Below are positions 55,398 to 64,000 of a stretch of DNA of 64,000 nucleotides, one piece after another (within the stretch, counting starts at the first letter, position 1; the number at the start of each line of letters is the position of its first letter). The position numbers and the translations under genes are program-made. A model generated the notes under the pieces. It was not told the DNA's origin, ran no database searches, and was given only the letters and a program-made list of their open reading frames with translations. Source of the stretch: Adiantum capillus-veneris (Eukaryota > Streptophyta > Polypodiopsida > Polypodiales > Pteridaceae); the NCBI GenBank assembly GCA_014529385.2, contig CM043953.1, positions 62,123,872 to 62,187,871 on the forward strand, written 5' to 3'.

Positions 55398-55690
55398 TGA
55401 AACTAATCAACTAACCTTAACACTAACTAAAAGTAGATAAGAATGAAATACTCAAGACATAAGCTAACAAGACAATGAAATGAGAACACCTGAAAACTGA
55501 TTTCATTATTATTAAAGACAAACCACTACATAAGGTTATAGACAAGAACATGAAAGAGGGTAGTTGTGACTAGTATGTGTGACAGGAGTTGGTGTGTAGA
55601 GGTGATAGAGTACTTTTAGGTAGGCTCCAATTAAGGTGGGTGGGTAATTCATTAATTCATCCTTACATGATATTTCATTACATTTTAACA
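55398..55690 (-). repeat. LTR of a truncated copia element (minus)
   Basis: On the minus strand it runs TGTTAAAATGTAATG...GATTAGTTTCA, 293 bp, next to the PBS. Only this LTR and part of gag remain. The far end is lost. Confidence 0.75.
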
Positions 55691-55935
55691 ACTACAATAT
55701 GCACCGTAAACAAAAGCTGCTTCAAGTTGAAAACCTAGGGACCAAAACATGAAAACAAACATTGAAGCACATATGTAGCTATTACAGGTTACAAAGCCCA
55801 AAAAAAAGATGCCCAGTATAAAATCATCATTTCATGCTCGAAGTTTGCAGAGGTTTGATAAATATTTCATACACGTCTCAATGCAACTATGAAGAAAAGT
55901 GCGAAATTTGAATAATGGAAACTCAATAGCCATAC
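55691..55935 (-). other. Intron-like sequence
   Basis: On the minus strand this starts at a GTATGG donor after the exon at 55936. It is interrupted 245 bases later by the copia LTR. No coding potential is seen. Confidence 0.4.
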
Positions 55936-56046
55936 CTGCAAGCCATTGACAAAACCAACTGTATTTTCCTTATCTAGTTGTTGTGGCTTCATCTTTTCTA
56001 GACACACAGATTTCCTTCCTGCTGGGTTAAATGATGTGACCTGCCA
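55936..56046 (-). CDS. Host-gene exon C (37 codons)
   Basis: Bounded by a CACAG acceptor and a CAG/GTATGG donor on the minus strand. It reads WQVTSFNPAGRKSVCLEK, then MKPQQLDKENTVGFVNGLQ. Its length is a multiple of three and it is in phase with exon B upstream. The terminal exon candidate at 44579-44271 also begins in phase 0. I do not recognise the protein. Confidence 0.55.
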
Positions 56047-56299
56047 CTGTGACATAGATTAAAGTAAGAACTTCGTAGCACTAAAATAGGCCACGATTTT
56101 AACATTCCTTGTCACCTACTTGCTCTTTCATGTTCTTATTGTTCGTGCAAATAACTCTAGCCGCCTCTCCCTTGTCCTTCTCAAACGTCTCCTGTGCTAC
56201 ATTGGACATACTATGGTGGTACTAGTGTTACAGAAAGCACAAAATGAAAACAAAACTCTTACAATAATATTTCCACAAAAAGTCCTGTCCATACCTTAC

Positions 56300-56512
56300 T
56301 ATTTGCATCCCAGTCTTAAAAGCCTCAGCAGAAGATATAGCCTCGTTATTCTGCTCTTCCTTCAAACCCTTCAGGGAATCAAGCTCCTCATATGCATCTT
56401 TCAGCTCGTCCCTTACCTCCAGAAGTCTTCCATGAAATACCTCTGATTTTGCAGCCAATGCATCTACGCAAACTTGGAGCTTTAATATATCCGTCTTCAA
56501 TATCCATCTTTC
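56300..56512 (-). CDS. Host-gene exon B, coiled coil (71 codons)
   Basis: Acceptor AAATAACAG, donor ATA/GTAAGG (strong consensus). It reads ERWILKTDILKLQVCVDAL, EVFHGRLLEVRDELKDAYEE and LDSLKGLKEEQNNEAI, an amphipathic heptad pattern. The coiled coil suggests a structural, cytoskeletal or chromosome-associated protein, but no family can be named. Exactly 213 bases, phase 0 to phase 0, in line with exons A and C. Confidence 0.6.
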
Positions 56513-56618
56513 CTGTTATTTCAAGAATTTGAAACATCATTCTTAAAACATATCTAATAAACTAGTTCTGAAAAGGAACAGGAAAACATATGGATAAAGC
56601 CACGAAACTAGTTCTCAC

Positions 56619-56691
56619 AAGTTCTATGCTTGGCACAGGGCAAACATTATGCTTTTGCAAGGGTTTTGTATATTTGTAATCCTTCAGCATT
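56619..56691 (-). CDS. Host-gene exon A (73 bp)
   Basis: Acceptor TTTGTATTTCAG, donor CTT/GTGAGA. After one leftover base it reads MLKDYKYTKPLQKHNVCP and ends VPSIEL, in phase with exon B. It requires an upstream exon ending with a two-base partial codon, beyond 56932 where a LINE intervenes. Confidence 0.5.
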
Positions 56692-56931
56692 CTGAAATAC
56701 AAACAAATAATACGGAACTTAAAAACACTAAGCGAGTGAAGCTCATCCCAAAAGGATGAGAATATGCCAAAGTTAGAGTAGAGGAGGACACGGGAGATAA
56801 AAGAGAGATGGTGAAAAAGAGATCTAAAGAATCAACACTTAACGTGTTTCCCTTAAGCTCATCAGTCTTTAGAGGAACTGTCCACCCTCTATATAACCTC
56901 TCCCCCATGGATTAACACTAATTTTTTTTCC
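56692..56931 (-). other. Intron-like sequence upstream of exon A
   Basis: No supported coding. A TATATAG lies near 56890 (minus), too weak by itself to call a promoter. The LINE poly(A) tail abuts at 56932. Confidence 0.3.
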
Positions 56932-57718
56932 CGAGAAAGAGATCCTTCTATTAGTTAATGAAACTACCCATAAGGCTACAACCACCTCTACTAGAAAGGG
57001 CTATAACAATCATAAGGGGAGACTCTCCCAATAAACAAACAGCATATGTACAATGAGGCTAAATCAAGAGATGGGAGGAGGGAAAAGCCACACAGGTGGA
57101 CGGTAGTGCCCTCTGAGCACACCCTGGACCATGGTGAAGAAAGGCCCAAGGCGCCAGAGTCGAAGGAATGCCTCTCTACGCTCCCGCATGCGGTCGAAGC
57201 TGCCCTAGGGTCTCTCGAACTGTCCCTGAGAGTATGGATCAGCTCTAGCCAAAAATCTCAAACTATCTCTGCTGGTCGTACAAGGCGAGGCTCAAAGATG
57301 CTGAAGCAATGGGCCCGCCAGATGAACCAGAGTGTCAAGCTACAAACGAGCTCCCAACACTCCTCTCTCTCACTGCACCACTCCTGTGGGGTAAGCTCTA
57401 TAGCAGGCTGGAGTGTAGGTCGATCCCCCTGTATCACTATCATCCTGTTGGTGAAGGATAGCTCAAACTGTAGTGCCGGGCCCGTGATAGTGGACCAACC
57501 AGCTGCCCCCCAAGTGTACTACTGTGCTGTGGAAAAGAGCTAGCATCAGCCGAAGGACACGAAGCCAAACCTGTTGTGCCATAGGGCAATCCCAAAGACA
57601 GTGATGCTGACTCTCCAAAGGACGGTCACAAGCTGCACATGTTGCCGAGAGGCCAAGCCAGCTCCCCATTGATGTAGCTCTATGTGCAACCAGCCACTGG
57701 AACACAGCGACTCATCGC
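56932..57718 (-). mobile_element. LINE 3' part, downstream of the LTR insertion
   Basis: The minus strand ends in poly(A) (T run 56932-56939). The zf-RVT domain lies at 57705-57463: FQWLVAHRATSMG, CAACDRPLESQHHCLWDC and MAQQVWLRVL. It is followed by CSEREECWELVCSLTLWFIW at about 57400. It aligns with the copy at 15745-16545. The reading frame is partly intact. The LINE continues at 61880 beyond the inserted LTR element. Confidence 0.85.
57714..57718. other. Target-site duplication ATCGC (left)
   Basis: ATCGC here and ACCGC at 61880-61884 flank the LTR element. The undisturbed LINE copy at 16545 reads TCCTCGGCTGTC where this joins to ATCGCGGCTGTC. Confidence 0.8.
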
Positions 57719-58802
57719 TGTCACGTGACACATCCCAACCCTATGTGTCCGTGGACAAGCTTCACCACAGCAGGGTTCAGTCAGTTCAATCAAGTTTAGA
57801 TTAGCACTGATCTGGCACTTTTGTGAGTCTATTCGTAGACCGTGCATGCCCAGTCACTTAGCATAGATGCATATCCTCCGGTTGCACACAGCATGATCAT
57901 CGGAATTCCCATTAAAATCCATTAGCATCAGTTAGGGGAATTTTTCAGTGCATTTAGCCTATTTTCCTATTTTCACTTATTATTTTTAAGTGACTTTCCA
58001 ACAAAAGTAGGTAGGGCAATTTTGCTAAGTTTCTATATAAGCAAACCCAAGTTAGCACTCAATGGCAGAAGAGGCAGTAGGAGCACCTTGCTCAATAGGC
58101 AACTTCTCAGCAAGACCAACCCCCACGACTACTCTGGCGTTTTCTCCACAGAAGACCTAGCGTTTTTGCATTAGATCACCCTTGGCGATTTGTGCACAGC
58201 AGATCAGCCCCGGCGTCATCACGACACAGCAGATCAGCCTAGCGTTTTTGCATTTGCAGAACCCCGGCGACAGAAGGACCAATTTCAGCCCCCGGTGTTT
58301 TTGGATTTCAGCAGCAAATTAAGACCGGCAACATTCACCTAGAGTGTAGCAGATTCAGCCCATAAAGACCATCGATTTTCAGCCAAGAAAACGCAGCCAA
58401 AACAGTCATTTTCAGCCACTGAAACAGTCCCGAAATTCAACGATTAGAAGATCTCAGATTTCAGCCATCGTCGTCACCGTCATCGTCATCGGCATAGACC
58501 AAGTTGCATAGTCCATTGCATACGCATTGTAGACCTTTGTGCAATCAAAGAATAGACCACTCTCGCCGACGAGAGTGGGGCCTCCGGAGGAGGGTTTTAC
58601 AAATCTCTCGGTGTCATATCTCTTCTCTCTCCTTCTCTCAGTCTCATCCATTTGCACGCACAACATCCACTCACTTTGTTCGTGACTACAGCACTCTATA
58701 AGACGGAAAGCTCTCTCTTTCCCTAAAGAACTAAAAGGAACCTTGAGCAATAAGGATCACTAATCTTGAGAAAAAAATACATTCATTCCGTAGCACCTAA
58801 CA
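57719..58802 (+). repeat. 5' LTR (1084 bp)
   Basis: Begins TGTCACGTGACA, a perfect 12-bp palindrome containing the G-box CACGTG, and ends GTAGCACCTAACA. TATA-like CTATATAAGC at about 58030 and CTCTATAAGACGG at about 58693. Confidence 0.93.
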
Positions 58803-58803
58803 T

Positions 58804-58816
58804 TGGTATCAGAGCT
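58804..58816 (+). other. Primer binding site
   Basis: TGGTATCAGAGCT, one base after the LTR, complementary to initiator tRNA-Met. Confidence 0.9.
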
Positions 58817-59248
58817 TTGGAAGTGTTCTGCATTACTCAAGGGAAGAACCACAAGAGCCACAAGAATTTTTTTGCTTGTTGTGATCGCACAAACCCAAGT
58901 TTACTTGGGCGAGGCGATTCCTAATCGTGTTTTGTTGAAGAGTGACAGGAATCCCAAGAAAGAAGGGCTTGTCCAGTCTCCCCTTGTGTCTCTTTTCACT
59001 CATTGAGAGCGGACCGTGCAGTTAGCGGCGGGCCAATCGACGTGAGGTGGGAAAAAGCAACCTTGGTGTGAGCGCAAGGCCGGCAAGGGGTGCGCCCGCA
59101 GAAAAGGGTAGAACTCGGGTGAAGAGAAGATCCTTCTCCAACGCGATTTGCAAGAAAAAGAAACCCCCAACACCCTCAAGAACCCAAGTTCCTCGTGAAC
59201 TTAAGAACCCAAGACCCCCAAGATCCCACAAGAACCCACGATTGCAGA

Positions 59249-60343
59249 ATGGTCATCACTCGAAGCGGAATGGATACTTCGCTTGGACGTGATGAGCATG
59301 AGAGAGGCGAAGAAGAATTTTCCTCACAAGGAGGTTTCTCCGACCCTTCCCCTTCTACGACAAAGATTGCACGAACTCCTATGGAGGAGTTAGACCAAGA
59401 AAGAGAAGCAGAAAGAAAAGCCTACGAAGACGACATGGCAACCATAGAGTACCAGTATCAAGAAAGAATGGCAACCATAGCGCGTGAAAGCAAGCAAGCA
59501 CGCTTGGAAGCCAAAGCAAGAGAAGCAGAATTTGATCCCGAGAACAAAGAAATGCAAGCCAAGTTTGATCGCGAGAACAAGGCAATAACGCAAGAGATGT
59601 TGCGACTCTTTTCTCAAATACAAGCACAGATGCAACAGGATCGGGAAAAGGAGACTCTCTCAGTCTCTACTTCTCCAAAGCATGAAACAAAGGATTTGCA
59701 TGATTGTGTGAAGCATGATGATGATTTGAATGACAATGATAAGCATCATGATTTGGATGCCAATGATTTGGATAACAATGACAAGCATGATAATTTGCAT
59801 GATCAAGATGTGATTTCTCACACGCATGATGAATTGCATGAAGATGATGTGATTGTTCACAAGGAAGATGTGTTAGTTGATGCTTTTTCTAGCGAAGCTA
59901 ACCTCGTTGTAGATTTGATCAATCACCAAGAATCGATCTTGGCTTTCGAGTCTAGGTCCACAGATCCCCCACACGAAGATTCGATAGATTCCAACGAAGC
60001 GATCTTGCCTCTCGAGCCTTGGTCCAAAGAACCATCACAAGAGGTATTGTGTGTTCGCATGATTGATACGCACGCATTCTTCGAGTGTTTCATTCGTGAA
60101 GGTTTCCTGTATTTTAGTCAGGATCGTTATGTGATCCCTTTTTCTAGGCATGACATATTGTATGTTGAGCACGTTTCTATCATGAATGAGCACGAATGTA
60201 TGCGGATTGTTCATGAAAAGCTAAAAAGTTTGTATGTAAGGAAGTCACATTCCATGTCTCTTCCTTGGCATGACACAGTTTCCGAACGAGCACATGATTG
60301 TATGAGCACCAAGCATGGGCATTTCCATTGTGATTTGCCATAG
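59249..60343 (+). CDS. Gag-like coiled-coil protein of the non-autonomous element
   Basis: From MVITRSGMDTSLGRDEHE (the MVxTRSG start is common in plant gypsy gag) the 364-residue protein has a long coiled coil at about residues 45-135 (DQEREAERKAYEDDMA, ESKQARLEAKAREAEF). An Asp/His/Asn-rich stretch follows at about 150-210 (DLNDNDKHHDLDANDLDN), then a more ordinary C-terminal part (HAFFECFIREGFLYFSQ). No zinc knuckle or enzyme domain is seen. The frame ends at TAG (60341) but remains open in the same frame to 60787, so a single stop separates it from a further 147 codons. A structural role is inferred. Confidence 0.65.
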   Translation: MVITRSGMDTSLGRDEHERGEEEFSSQGGFSDPSPSTTKIARTPMEELDQEREAERKAYEDDMATIEYQYQERMATIARESKQARLEAKAREAEFDPENKEMQAKFDRENKAITQEMLRLFSQIQAQMQQDREKETLSVSTSPKHETKDLHDCVKHDDDLNDNDKHHDLDANDLDNNDKHDNLHDQDVISHTHDELHEDDVIVHKEDVLVDAFSSEANLVVDLINHQESILAFESRSTDPPHEDSIDSNEAILPLEPWSKEPSQEVLCVRMIDTHAFFECFIREGFLYFSQDRYVIPFSRHDILYVEHVSIMNEHECMRIVHEKLKSLYVRKSHSMSLPWHDTVSERAHDCMSTKHGHFHCDLP

Positions 60344-60787
60344 TTGATTGATTTCGATCAAATAGAAAAGATTCGAACGCATTGTTTGCATATGTTTGAT
60401 GAACGGGTTGTAACTCCGTCTCTATGTTCATCTACATTGCATACAGAGTCTTTAAAGAAGACAAGATTTTTTTCCTTCACTTTACATGGAATGGGTATGT
60501 TCATGGTTTTGTGTTGGAGATTGTTTCACGAATTTTCAGCCATGGAGATTCTTGAAGACAGAAGAAGCAGGACTCTAGACGAACTTGAAGCAAGAAAGGA
60601 GATTCATAAGACTTTGTGTCGCTTTCGGCGCGGCCCAAAGAAGCAAGCATTGCAGACCTTTATGAAGTTCAAGTACCGCTCGACCCACACAGCAGAGTGG
60701 GCCGGCGAAGAGTCCCTTCCAAGATTCTGGATGCTGTTGGTGATCTCCCTCGACGCCATACAGTTCGGTACCAGTACCTCACTTTGA
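60344..60787 (+). CDS. In-frame continuation after a TAG stop
   Basis: The same reading frame continues for 147 codons (IDFDQIEKIRTHCLHMFDE ... RTLDELEARKEIHKTLCRF) to TGA. It could be readthrough sequence or the result of a recent stop mutation. An overlapping frame near 60620-60790 reads VPLDPHSRVGRRRVPSKIL, reminiscent of the region just before the polypurine tract in gypsy elements. Confidence 0.4.
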   Translation: MIDFDQIEKIRTHCLHMFDERVVTPSLCSSTLHTESLKKTRFFSFTLHGMGMFMVLCWRLFHEFSAMEILEDRRSRTLDELEARKEIHKTLCRFRRGPKKQALQTFMKFKYRSTHTAEWAGEESLPRFWMLLVISLDAIQFGTSTSL

Positions 60788-60798
60788 AAAGGACGGGA
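60786..60798 (+). other. Polypurine tract
   Basis: GAAAAGGACGGGA directly before the 3' LTR. Confidence 0.75.
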
Positions 60799-61879
60799 TG
60801 TCACATGACACATCCCAACCCTATGTGTCCGTGGACCAGCTACACCACACCAGGCTTCAATGGGTTCAATCAAGTTTAGATTAGCAATGATCTGGCACTT
60901 TTGTGAGTCTATTCGTAGACCGTGCATGCCCAGTCACTTAGCATAGATGCAATCCTCCGGTTACACACAACATGATCATCGGAATTCCCATCAGAATCCA
61001 TTAGCATCAGTTAGGGGAATTTTTCAGTGCATTTAGCCTATTTTCCTATTTTCACTTATTATTTTTAAGTGACTTTCCAACAAAAGTAGGTAGGGCAATT
61101 TTGCTAAGTTTTTATATAAGCAAACCCAAGTTAGCACTAAATGGCAGAAGAGGCAGCAGGAGCACCTTGCTCAACAGGCAACTTTTCAGCAAGACCAACC
61201 CCCGCGACTACTCTGGCGTTTTCTCCACAAAAGACCTAGCGTTTTTGCATCAGATCAGCCTTGGAGATTTGTGCACAGCAGATCAGCCCCGGTGTCATCA
61301 CGACACAGCAGATCAGCCTAGCGTTTTTGCATTAGCAGAACCCCGGCGACAGAAGGACCAATTTCAGCCCCTGGAGTTTTTGGATTTCAGCAGCAAATTA
61401 AGACCGGCAACATTCATCTAAAGTGTAGCAGATTCAGCCCGTAAAGACCATCAATTTTCAGCCAAGAAAACGCAGCCAAAACAGTCATTTTCAGCCATCG
61501 AAACAGTCCCGAAATTCAGTGATTAGAAGATCTCAGATTTCAGCCATCGTCGTCACCGTCATCGTCATCGGCATAGACCAAGTTGCATAGTCCATTGCAT
61601 ACGCATTGTACACCTATGTGCAATCAAAGAATAGACCACTCTCGCCGACGAGAGTGGGGCCTTCGGAGGAGGGTTTTACAAATCTCTCGGTGTCGTATCT
61701 CTTCTCTCTCCTTCTCTCAGTCTCATTCATTTGCACGCACAACATCCACTCACTTTGTTCGTGACTACAGCACTCTATAAGACGGAAAGCTCTCTTTCCG
61801 TAAAGAAGTAAAAGGAACCTTGAGAAATAAGGATCACTAATCTTGAGAAAAAACAACACTCATTCCGCTGCACCTAACA
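60799..61879 (+). repeat. 3' LTR (1081 bp)
   Basis: Aligns with the 5' LTR over its full length with scattered substitutions. Starts TGTCACATGACA (the palindrome has one change) and ends GCTGCACCTAACA. Confidence 0.93.
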
Positions 61880-64000
61880 ACCGCGGCTGTCTAGCGTCCC
61901 ACAACCTTGCCCAAAAAGCTGACAAGAACTCAGCAGTGAGACCCTCCTCCTGCCGATAAGGTGATGCAAGGACAAGCCTCTCTCCGTGCTGCCAATATGT
62001 GGTGTCCCGGTCGAAAGTGTACTGAAAGAAAGGGACACCTGGATGGTCGGCTAAAGAGAAAGGGTCCCTCCAAAACCACTCTCCAGAATCCCATTGCACT
62101 CGTGCCAGTGGACAACACTCCCAAGCCCACAGCTTCCAGTGGAATGTCTTAAGAATTGTTGGGTCAGGATCTATGAGGCAATTCCTCCCACAGATGCCCC
62201 CACAACTCTGATCCTCTGAAAACAACACTCTGCAACCTGTGGGGCCTCTACTGAGACTCTGTGTAACCGACCCTCACCTTGTAGCTCGAAAAACATGGAG
62301 GGTACAGTCTTTGAGCAAGCCCGAACTGTGATGAGGACCTCTAGTCGCGTGAAGGCCCCCATCAAGGCCCCCATCCATCTGGGCACTGCTCACTCAAGAG
62401 GTGTAATCCACTCAGCTGGTACTGCCTCCTTGATGTCCTAGCACATGCTCAACACTCCTCTCATGCCATGTAGCTAGATGTTCTGAAGCTCCTCTGACAA
62501 ACCTGAGAACTGTAGCCAGGCACCTAAAGTGTTCTGGACCCTCTTCCATGGAACCCCAAGAGACATGAGGCCTACTATCAACCAAGTGGCCTCTCTGAGT
62601 GCTGACCATGGGGTTCGAAACAAGGGGTTGTCTCAGGCGCTCCTCCGTGCAAGTAGGATGGTGCTACTCCAAGCCTCTACGCAGCTGCTCCCAAGATCGA
62701 AGAAGGCTCACAACAAAACGGTACTCTAGTCTCCTGCTCAGGCCAACTCTCTGCATCTCTGTGAAAATCCATATGGTGGAAGGTCTCCAAGGGCCTCCAG
62801 CTTGAGGCACTCTAGCTAAAAGCCGTTGAAGCAAAAACTCCTTCCAAAGCTCCTTCTCTAGAAGCAGTCCTCTAACAACAAATTTCCCAAGAAGGGCTTT
62901 ACTCTGCTCTGTTTGGTCTATGATCCCCCCCCCCCCCCCCCCCCCCCCCGAGAACAAGGTAGAGTGATGACCTGCCGGGCCACTTTGGTTTGGGTTATCT
63001 GAGCATCGCGCTCTGACCAAAAGAAATTCCTGATCAGCCTCTCTACTTGGCTGATGCAAGAGCTCAAAAAGATCCAACAAGATGTAATGTACCACATAGT
63101 AGCCAACAACACCTGGTTGGCCACTACAACTCTGCCTACCAAAGAAAGTGATTTCGAGCTCCAATGTAACAGCCAAGAGACAAGTCCAAGCCAACCTGAT
63201 AGCCCAAGTAACGAGTTGCAATCCTTGGGGGGATCCATCTGAAACCTTCACCTGGCAGCCAATCAGGCGTAGGAGAACTGCCAACCAAGAAAGCCACTAT
63301 CTTCCTTCAGTTTAGTGCACCTGATGCACAACAAAAGGTCTCAAGGGCCTGCTCACACCTGTGTATGTTGGCGTCCTGGCCCTCCAAGTACAAAGCTAAG
63401 TCGTCAGCAAACTCAACATCCAGTAGCTCATCGCCCCGAATAGGAAGCGCTAAGCCACGTAAACCAACCTACTGTGAAACCAAAAAATTGCTCATTGCCT
63501 CAGAATAGAACAAAAAGATAAAGGGGGCAAGAGAGTAGCCCTGTCTGACCGAACATGTGAGCATGAACCGATCTCCTTTACCTCCTGCCAAAAGCACCTG
63601 ACTATGTGCACGTCTGTAAAGACCTGACTGAAGGCTGCTGACACACCTCTAATCCAGGCATCTGAGAAGTCCATCCTCTGAAGAGTACCCTCCAAAAAGT
63701 CCCAGTCAACTCTATCGTAGGACTTCTCAAAACCGAGAAGAAATATCACCAGATCCTCACCACGGAGGCGAGCGAGGGCAGAAGCCTCTCAAAAAGTAAA
63801 GATGTTGTCAAGGATACTGCGCTCCTTGACAAAACCTGTCTAGGTCTCATGTATATAACTCTCTAGCAGGGGCTGATACCTCGACTGAGACCATCAATCA
63901 GACAGTTGACGATTGGTAGCAGGTGCTTGATTGTCGCCGAAAGGGGCGGGCTCGCCCCACTTCTCCCCCTGGTGGCCGACCGTTTTGACCCCCTTCAATA
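61880..64000 (-). pseudogene. LINE reverse transcriptase region (continues past the window)
   Basis: The minus strand reads, from high to low coordinates: QTGFVKERSILDNIFTF-like sequence near 63830, then IFLLGFEKSYDRVDWDFLEG (RT motif 1 region, with Gly for Asp in the usual LDFEKAYDRV). LVGRVVVANQVLLATMWYIT and SQVERLIRNFFWSERDA follow at 63150-62990, then an ITLPxSxGGLGI segment occupied by a C/G run, KALLGKFVVRGLL, and WDSGEWFWRDPFSLADHP near 62070. It joins the zf-RVT part at 57718 once the LTR element is removed. LINE RT primes cDNA from nicked DNA. Frameshifts disable this copy. Confidence 0.88.
62925..62949. repeat. Poly(C) run, 25 nt (poly(G) on the coding strand)
   Basis: An uninterrupted run of 25 C at the Gly-Gly codons of the LINE GGLGI segment on the minus strand. 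Confidence 0.95.

Larger units (their letters stand above)
57719..61879 (+). mobile_element. Non-autonomous LTR retrotransposon (4.16 kb)
   Basis: Two ~1.08-kb LTRs flank a 1996-bp interior with a tRNA-Met PBS, one long reading frame and a polypurine tract. No protease, reverse transcriptase, RNase H or integrase is present, so movement would need enzymes from a related autonomous element. The gypsy element whose related LTR lies at 46728 belongs to the same LTR family and is a possible partner. The insertion lies in a LINE with a 5-bp duplication. Confidence 0.9.

Noticed and set aside
57046-57543. 165-codon plus-strand frame
   Set aside because: Antisense to the LINE zf-RVT region.
62600-62640. 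tRNA B-box-like GGGTTCGAAAC
   Set aside because: It lies inside LINE coding sequence with no A box or cloverleaf.
1-64000. Prokaryotic defence island or biosynthetic cluster
   Set aside because: Intron-type splice sites, plant retroelements and stop-riddled coding regions show eukaryotic intergenic DNA; no such genes are present.

Overview
This is a gene-poor, transposable-element-rich stretch of a large plant nuclear genome. Supporting this are plant-type Ty3/gypsy and Ty1/copia retrotransposons with tRNA-Met primer sites, plant LINEs with zf-RVT domains, a hAT transposase with BED, DUF659 and dimerisation segments, a CACTA (En/Spm) TNP2 fragment, long dinucleotide microsatellites, and GT-AG introns. 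A fern or another large-genome land plant fits the look of the elements, but species cannot be read from the sequence. There are no operons, bacterial genes, CRISPR arrays, rRNA or recognisable tRNA genes.

Layout. 1-6.1 kb: AT-rich DNA with a ~150-bp tandem array, a small unrecognised ORF, a broken LINE ORF1 (minus), an (AG)41 microsatellite and decayed coding-like sequence. 6.15-7.2 kb: a ~1.05-kb foldback element that is almost entirely one nested palindrome. 7.2-16.6 kb: microsatellites, a 115-bp GC-rich hairpin, a G32 tract, a zinc-knuckle remnant and several LINE 3' ends. 17.0-22.2 kb: a 63-bp minisatellite followed by a hAT transposase gene split by a 2.58-kb LTR-like insertion (18607-21190). 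23.8-26.8 kb: the end and body of a CACTA element (minus). 26.86-33.65 kb: a decayed Tat-type Ty3/gypsy element (minus) with two RNase H domains. 33.7-34.4 kb: possible host exon(s). 34.7-41.25 kb: a LINE (minus) interrupted by a complete Ty1/copia element (35480-40569) with a perfect GAGCA target-site duplication. 41.3-46.7 kb: small fragments, including what looks like the last exon of a host gene. 46.7-50.6 kb: a Ty3/gypsy element (plus). 50.6-52.3 kb: the tail of another gypsy element (minus) split by a solo LTR. 52.4-54.9 kb: a pyrimidine-rich tract and unrecognised ORFs. 54.9-55.7 kb: the start of a copia element (minus). 55.9-56.7 kb: three phase-compatible exons of a coiled-coil protein (minus). 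56.9-64 kb: a LINE (minus) into which a non-autonomous LTR element (57719-61879) has inserted.

How it fits together. Most of the window is TE-on-TE nesting. The best-supported insertions are copia into LINE, an LTR element into LINE (with the empty site preserved in a second LINE copy at 16.5 kb), an LTR-like element into hAT, and a solo LTR into gypsy. Nearly all TE genes carry stops or frameshifts. The most interesting non-TE signal is a chain of minus-strand exons at 56691-55936 whose phase matches a terminal exon at 44579-44271. If real, a host gene carries an 11.4-kb intron packed with retroelements. No new defence or metabolic system is evident. The structural novelties are the foldback element, the 115-bp hairpin, the minisatellite beside the hAT gene, and three 25-39-nt G/C runs, two of which lie at glycine codons of TE genes.
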